NCBI RefSeq assembly: GCF_040954835.1 | Contig: NC_090718.1 | Span: 15,515,532-15,579,531 of the forward strand | From: Lepisosteus oculatus | Lineage: Eukaryota > Chordata > Actinopteri > Semionotiformes > Lepisosteidae | Length of the DNA stretch: 64,000 nucleotides | Reading direction: 5' to 3' | Part shown: positions 60,901 to 64,000 of the stretch, piece by piece | Numbering within the stretch: position 1 is the stretch's first letter | Layout of the letters: each line of letters starts with the position of its first letter | The notes under the pieces: model-generated | What the model was told of the DNA's origin: nothing | Seen by the model: the letters and a program-made list of their open reading frames with translations, nothing else | The model's database searches: none | Program-made: the position numbers and the translations under genes

Positions 60901-63618
60901 TACACAGGCCGTCACTCACGAGCTTGGGTGCTGGTTTAGGCTTCTGCTGCAGAGCCTTCTTGGCCTTCGCCGCTGCCGCCTGGGCCTGATGGATCCGCTC
61001 TGGGGGGAAAGACACAGGGGTCAAAGACGCCATCAGCTGTCACCCCCCTGGGAAGCACTCCGGGACAGCCCGGCATCCCAGACGAGCACCCAGGGCAGGC
61101 CGAGATGGACACCCCTCACCGCTGACGTCATCCGGAGGCCCAGACTGTTTCTTTACCACATCTTTGTCTCTCACGGCTCTTTTTAAAGCCTGGATTTTGA
61201 GACTTTGTTTTTGGTATCTGGAAGACACTGAACTTCCTTCCATATAGAAAAGAGCACTGTCTATTTCAAAGAAAACTGCAGATGTGTGCAGTGAGCTCTG
61301 CTGCGTGTGAATTAGTGTGCTGTGAGCTCTGCTGTGAGTGTATTAGTGTGCAGTGAGCTCTGCTGTGTGTAAATTAGTGTGCTGTGAGCTGTGCTGTGTG
61401 TGTATTAGTGTGCTGTGAGTGTATAAGTGTGCAGTGAGCTCTGCTGTATGTGAATTAGTGTATTAGGCGAGACACTCTCTACTGACCGAACTCCTCCTGG
61501 CTGCGGTCTCGGTGCAGGTAGATCCACAGCTTGCGTCCAATGTCGTACTTCACACAGGGGTCCTTCTCGTAGTGCAGCCGGTCCAGAGCCCCGCTCACCA
61601 CTGTGTTCACCTGCACATGAGCATGAGGGCCTGTTAGACCGGCACACACATGCTGATCTAAGCGATTCAACGCACACAAACGGTCTGACCCAAAACACAC
61701 ACCAGTTTACAGATCTAGCTCACTCACTGAGTGTTACAGGACGTGTGCGCCGACAGATCTAGTGCGCACACGCTGACTGACTTTCCCTGCACGTCTTGCC
61801 GCCGGACAGTCACAACCTTGGCGTGTCGGCGAATCCCTCCCAGGAGGTGTGCCGGCGTGTCAGCTGACTGGCGTCTCGCCGACTCACACTGACCTGCCTG
61901 TGGATCCGCGGGACGTACCTGGGCGCTGGTGACATCGGGGGCGAGGAACTGGGAGTCCTTGAGCAGCTCACAGATCTCGGCTCGCGTCCCCTCGCCGTTG
62001 GGCAGCCGGGCTGCGGCGTCACGCACTGGGGTCGTGGAGAGAACCTCTCTGTCACACACCCTGAACGTGACAACTCCCGCTCGCTGTCAGCGCTGCCGCA
62101 CAGCTTAGACCAAGTGATTTAATTCAAGGTGGACAAAACAGAAAAAACAGCCTAGACAGACCGGCACGTGGAAGGTTTATATCACTTCCTGTAGCACACG
62201 AGAACAAAACTCCTACTCCTCACGGGCATCGTTCCGCTGATGACCTCCCCCTGACCCCCCCGACCCCCATCTTACCGAGGGAGAGGATGGTGACGTAGGC
62301 CGGCCGGTCGGAGCGCAGCAGGGAATGCTCCCGCGCCTTGTTGAGGGACGTCTCCTTGTCGAACACCCCCTTCACCGGCCCCACCACGGACTCGAACCCG
62401 TGCATCCGGAAGGTGAAGGCCCTGTGCGGCTGGTCGTAGCGCTGCTGCTCCTGGGGGGGGGAGACACAGGCCCAGACTGAGCTCACGCCACAGCCCGGGG
62501 GCAGCTACAGCCCTGCCCGCTGCCCCACCTCGCCCCCTGACCTCACGCCCTCGCTCACGGACGGGCCCCTGCTCACCTGCTCCTGGAACACCTGCCTCTC
62601 CTCGCCCGTGCTGGGCCTCACCACGTAGTCCGTCCACCTGCGGAGACCGGACAGGGAAACTCAGCCCACGGGAAGACAGGAGCAGGAGAGGGGCAGGCGG
62701 CGCAGAGGGAGGGAGGAAAGGGAGGAAGGACGGGGCAGACTCACACTCTCGGCGTGGGTGGGGTCATCTCTGCCGGCTCCTCGCTCTCCGGCTTCAACAG
62801 AAAGGAAGATCCGACAAAATCAGAACCGAAGTGACGGGGACACTGTACTGTAAAACGGCGCCGTCCTTCAGATGAGACGTAAAACCGAGGTCCTGACTCT
62901 CTGAGGTCATTAACAATCCCGGGGTGTCTCTCGAGAAGAGTAGAGGTGTTACCCCAATGTCCTGGCCAAATCTCCCCCTGGCCTTTACCCATCATGACCT
63001 CCTAATAAACCCCATCTATAACAATAATAGAACTCTTCTGTAGTTTATACAGACTCCAAAACTGATACTCCCAGTGCACAGCAAATAACTGCTCCAAAAG
63101 AATATGCCTGGTCAGCAGCTACCAGCCATGAGCTCATAATTAAAACTCCTCCCATTAACCAAGTAAAAGCCCTGAACTCCAATAATGACCCTGTTCTCGC
63201 ACACAAGCCCGTTACCCTGAAGACCCTGGCAGAGGCCAGAAGGTTCAACTGGGACGAGCGCACTCAGGTGTGTGCCAGTTAGCCAGGGGGTGCAGTTCAG
63301 GGAGGTCCGTCTCACCACGTACCTTGATGACCACCTGGTCCTTTGTCTCCAGCCACAGCTGACAGAGGGCATTCAGGTCCTTCTCGCAGTCCTGACTGGG
63401 GCCTGAGAGAGAAGAGCCAAATACCAGACCTATGCAACAGCTGGAGAATTCCACTAACATTTCACTGGAAATAAACTCTACACGTCAAACATGCACAGGT
63501 ATATTGCTGTTTGCAGGCGCCAGACAAGAGGAAGTCTTACTGATCCACTTCCAGTGCTGAGAGCGCTCTTGGAATTCCACTGAAGGAGAGAACCCGGCTG
63601 GCAGACACAGCACGCCCG
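54907..63618 (-). CDS. nfrkb: NFRKB, INO80-complex subunit (C-terminal two thirds)
   Basis: NFRKB is a metazoan INO80 chromatin-remodelling subunit that binds and inhibits the deubiquitinase UCH37. Fifteen exons are visible, 5' to 3': 63618-63541, 63402-63323, 62791-62745, 62637-62577, 62450-62276, 62025-61919, 61610-61487, 60999-60920, 60172-59952, 59689-59416, 57610-57395, 57205-56429, 56099-55999, 55477-55342 and 55032-54907. Phases agree throughout, giving about 867 codons. This corresponds to roughly human residue 437 to the end of 1299. The 5' exons lie past the right edge. Near-identical blocks are F-T-F-R-M-H-G-F-E-S-V-V-G-P-V-K and D-A-A-A-R-L-P-N-G-E-G-T-R-A-E-I-C. V-K-Y-D-I-G-R-K-L-W-I-Y-L-H-R-D-R belongs to the same winged-helix-like region. 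The rest is Ala/Thr/Val/Pro-rich and disordered, ending with the Gln-rich stretch (L-Q-Q-L-Q-Q-Q-G-Q) and a conserved S-T-V-V-V-T tail. The gene converges on TMEM45B as in human. Confidence 0.95.
58195..58500 (+). mobile_element. tRNA-derived SINE of a second family in NFRKB intron
   Basis: The head reads 'GGGCGGCACAGTGACGCAGT' with a B-box-like 'GGGTTCAGCTCCTGG'. 'GGAGTTTGCATGTTCTCCCG' and the tail 'CCCTGCGATGGACTGTCCGG' follow. A short GT repeat lies inside near 58362-58393. It is antisense to NFRKB, in the intron between exons 59689-59416 and 57610-57395. Confidence 0.8.
59258..59344. repeat. 9-bp tandem repeat (CCCACACTG)n
   Basis: Nine or so copies of CCCACACTG, with one shortened unit (CCCACTT), lie about 70 bp inside the NFRKB intron that follows the exon ending at 59416. 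Long frames with repeated Cys-Pro-His or Ser-Val-Gly are artefacts of this repeat. Confidence 0.9.
59762..59862 (+). mobile_element. Palindromic-element fragment in NFRKB intron
   Basis: Contains 'GGCGGCTGCGTCGGCACACC', 'GGAACAAGTACAGGTTTATT' and 'CCAGCCGAAAGGAGAAGAA', matching the left arm of the family. The right arm is absent. Confidence 0.6.
61283..61466. repeat. Tandem repeat of about 34 bp beside an NFRKB exon
   Basis: Five to six imperfect copies of a unit such as 'GTGCAGTGAGCTCTGCTGTG' plus 'TGTGAATTAGT' lie in the NFRKB intron. The repeat ends only about 20 bp from the donor of exon 61610-61487. Confidence 0.8.
62830..63020 (+). mobile_element. 5S-type SINE fragment in NFRKB intron
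   Basis: The body and tail half of the family are present ('GACGTAAAACCGAGGTCCTG' to 'CCTTTACCCATCATGACCTC'). The 5S-like head is missing. It is antisense to NFRKB and lies about 40 bp upstream of exon 62791-62745 in the gene's direction. Confidence 0.75.
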
Positions 63619-63639
63619 CTGAGGAGAGACACAGAGCAG

Positions 63640-64000
63640 CTTCATGAGTGCGACACTTGTCCGTGTCCCTGGGTCCGCCTCTCCCTCTCATTATCATCCA
63701 CTCCCTGCTGATGACTGCCACATCCCACATATCCCACATACTGTACAACACAAAGAGACAGGTCAGTGTGGGAGCAGGGCGGACTGAATAATAACCAGTT
63801 TTAGACATTAGAATTCGTTTTAGAGAGAGGACTGGTCCACACCCGATTCCCATGTGTAAATCTCCAATAATGGGGAGTATGATTTTTTCTCGGAATTTAC
63901 GTGTCTGCGTGTCTTTCAGGGCGGGCAACTTTCCTGAATAATATGCCTCTGAAAAAGATGGCCTCCTTTAAATGAACCACATCTTATTTGATACAGAAAT
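63640..64000. other. Right-edge NFRKB intron
   Basis: No exon was recognised in the last 360 bases. The preceding NFRKB exon, which would encode the start of the winged-helix-like region, lies beyond the window. Confidence 0.5.

Noticed and set aside
61040-61243. Protein-like Lys-rich frame between NFRKB exons
   Set aside because: Human NFRKB goes directly from the exon ending E-E-F to E-R-I-H-Q, and the phases of the flanking exons already join. An extra exon here is not needed.

Overview
This window is vertebrate nuclear DNA: spliced genes with GT-AG introns, tRNA- and 5S-derived SINEs, LINE ends, CpG-rich first exons and microRNA hairpins. Gene content, short introns and repeat types suggest a ray-finned fish with a fairly compact genome. 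A holostean such as a gar or bowfin is my guess and is not proven by the sequence. All gene names come from protein or RNA sequences I recognise and from gene order. No search was run.

Layout. The first 4.2 kb is mostly repeats. On the minus strand, 4.8-6.85 kb carries the 5' part of HOATZ, a cilia/flagella gene, with a perfect RFX X-box just upstream. The same strand carries the miR-34c and miR-34b hairpins at 9.1 and 9.7 kb. BTG4, the oocyte CCR4-NOT adaptor, lies on the plus strand at 16.9-19.1 kb. HOATZ, miR-34b/c and BTG4 are also neighbours at human 11q23.1, with the same relative orientation. A plus-strand gene for a ZPLD1-like zona-pellucida-domain membrane protein follows at 22.5-28.6 kb in ten coding exons.

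From 29.8 to 44.5 kb I recognise no known gene. This stretch holds two TATA-containing loci (34.2-39.5 and 41.3-43.0 kb) with splice-site and poly(A) signals but no convincing protein, so they may be non-coding. It also holds a decayed Tc1-like transposase, an array of CCAAT boxes and an AT-rich direct-repeat block with octamer motifs.

The right third is a second conserved block. TMEM45B (plus, 46.6-50.8 kb, with a probable non-coding first exon at 44.5-44.8 kb) converges on NFRKB (minus, 54.9 kb to beyond the right edge). In human this pair is at 11q24.3, so two blocks that are far apart in human sit within about 60 kb here.

The genes do not form one pathway. The left cluster has a cilia and germ-cell theme: HOATZ and miR-34b/c act in motile cilia and sperm, BTG4 in maternal mRNA clearance, and the ZP-domain protein is probably a surface or extracellular glycoprotein. 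NFRKB is an INO80 chromatin-remodelling subunit and TMEM45B a multi-pass membrane protein.
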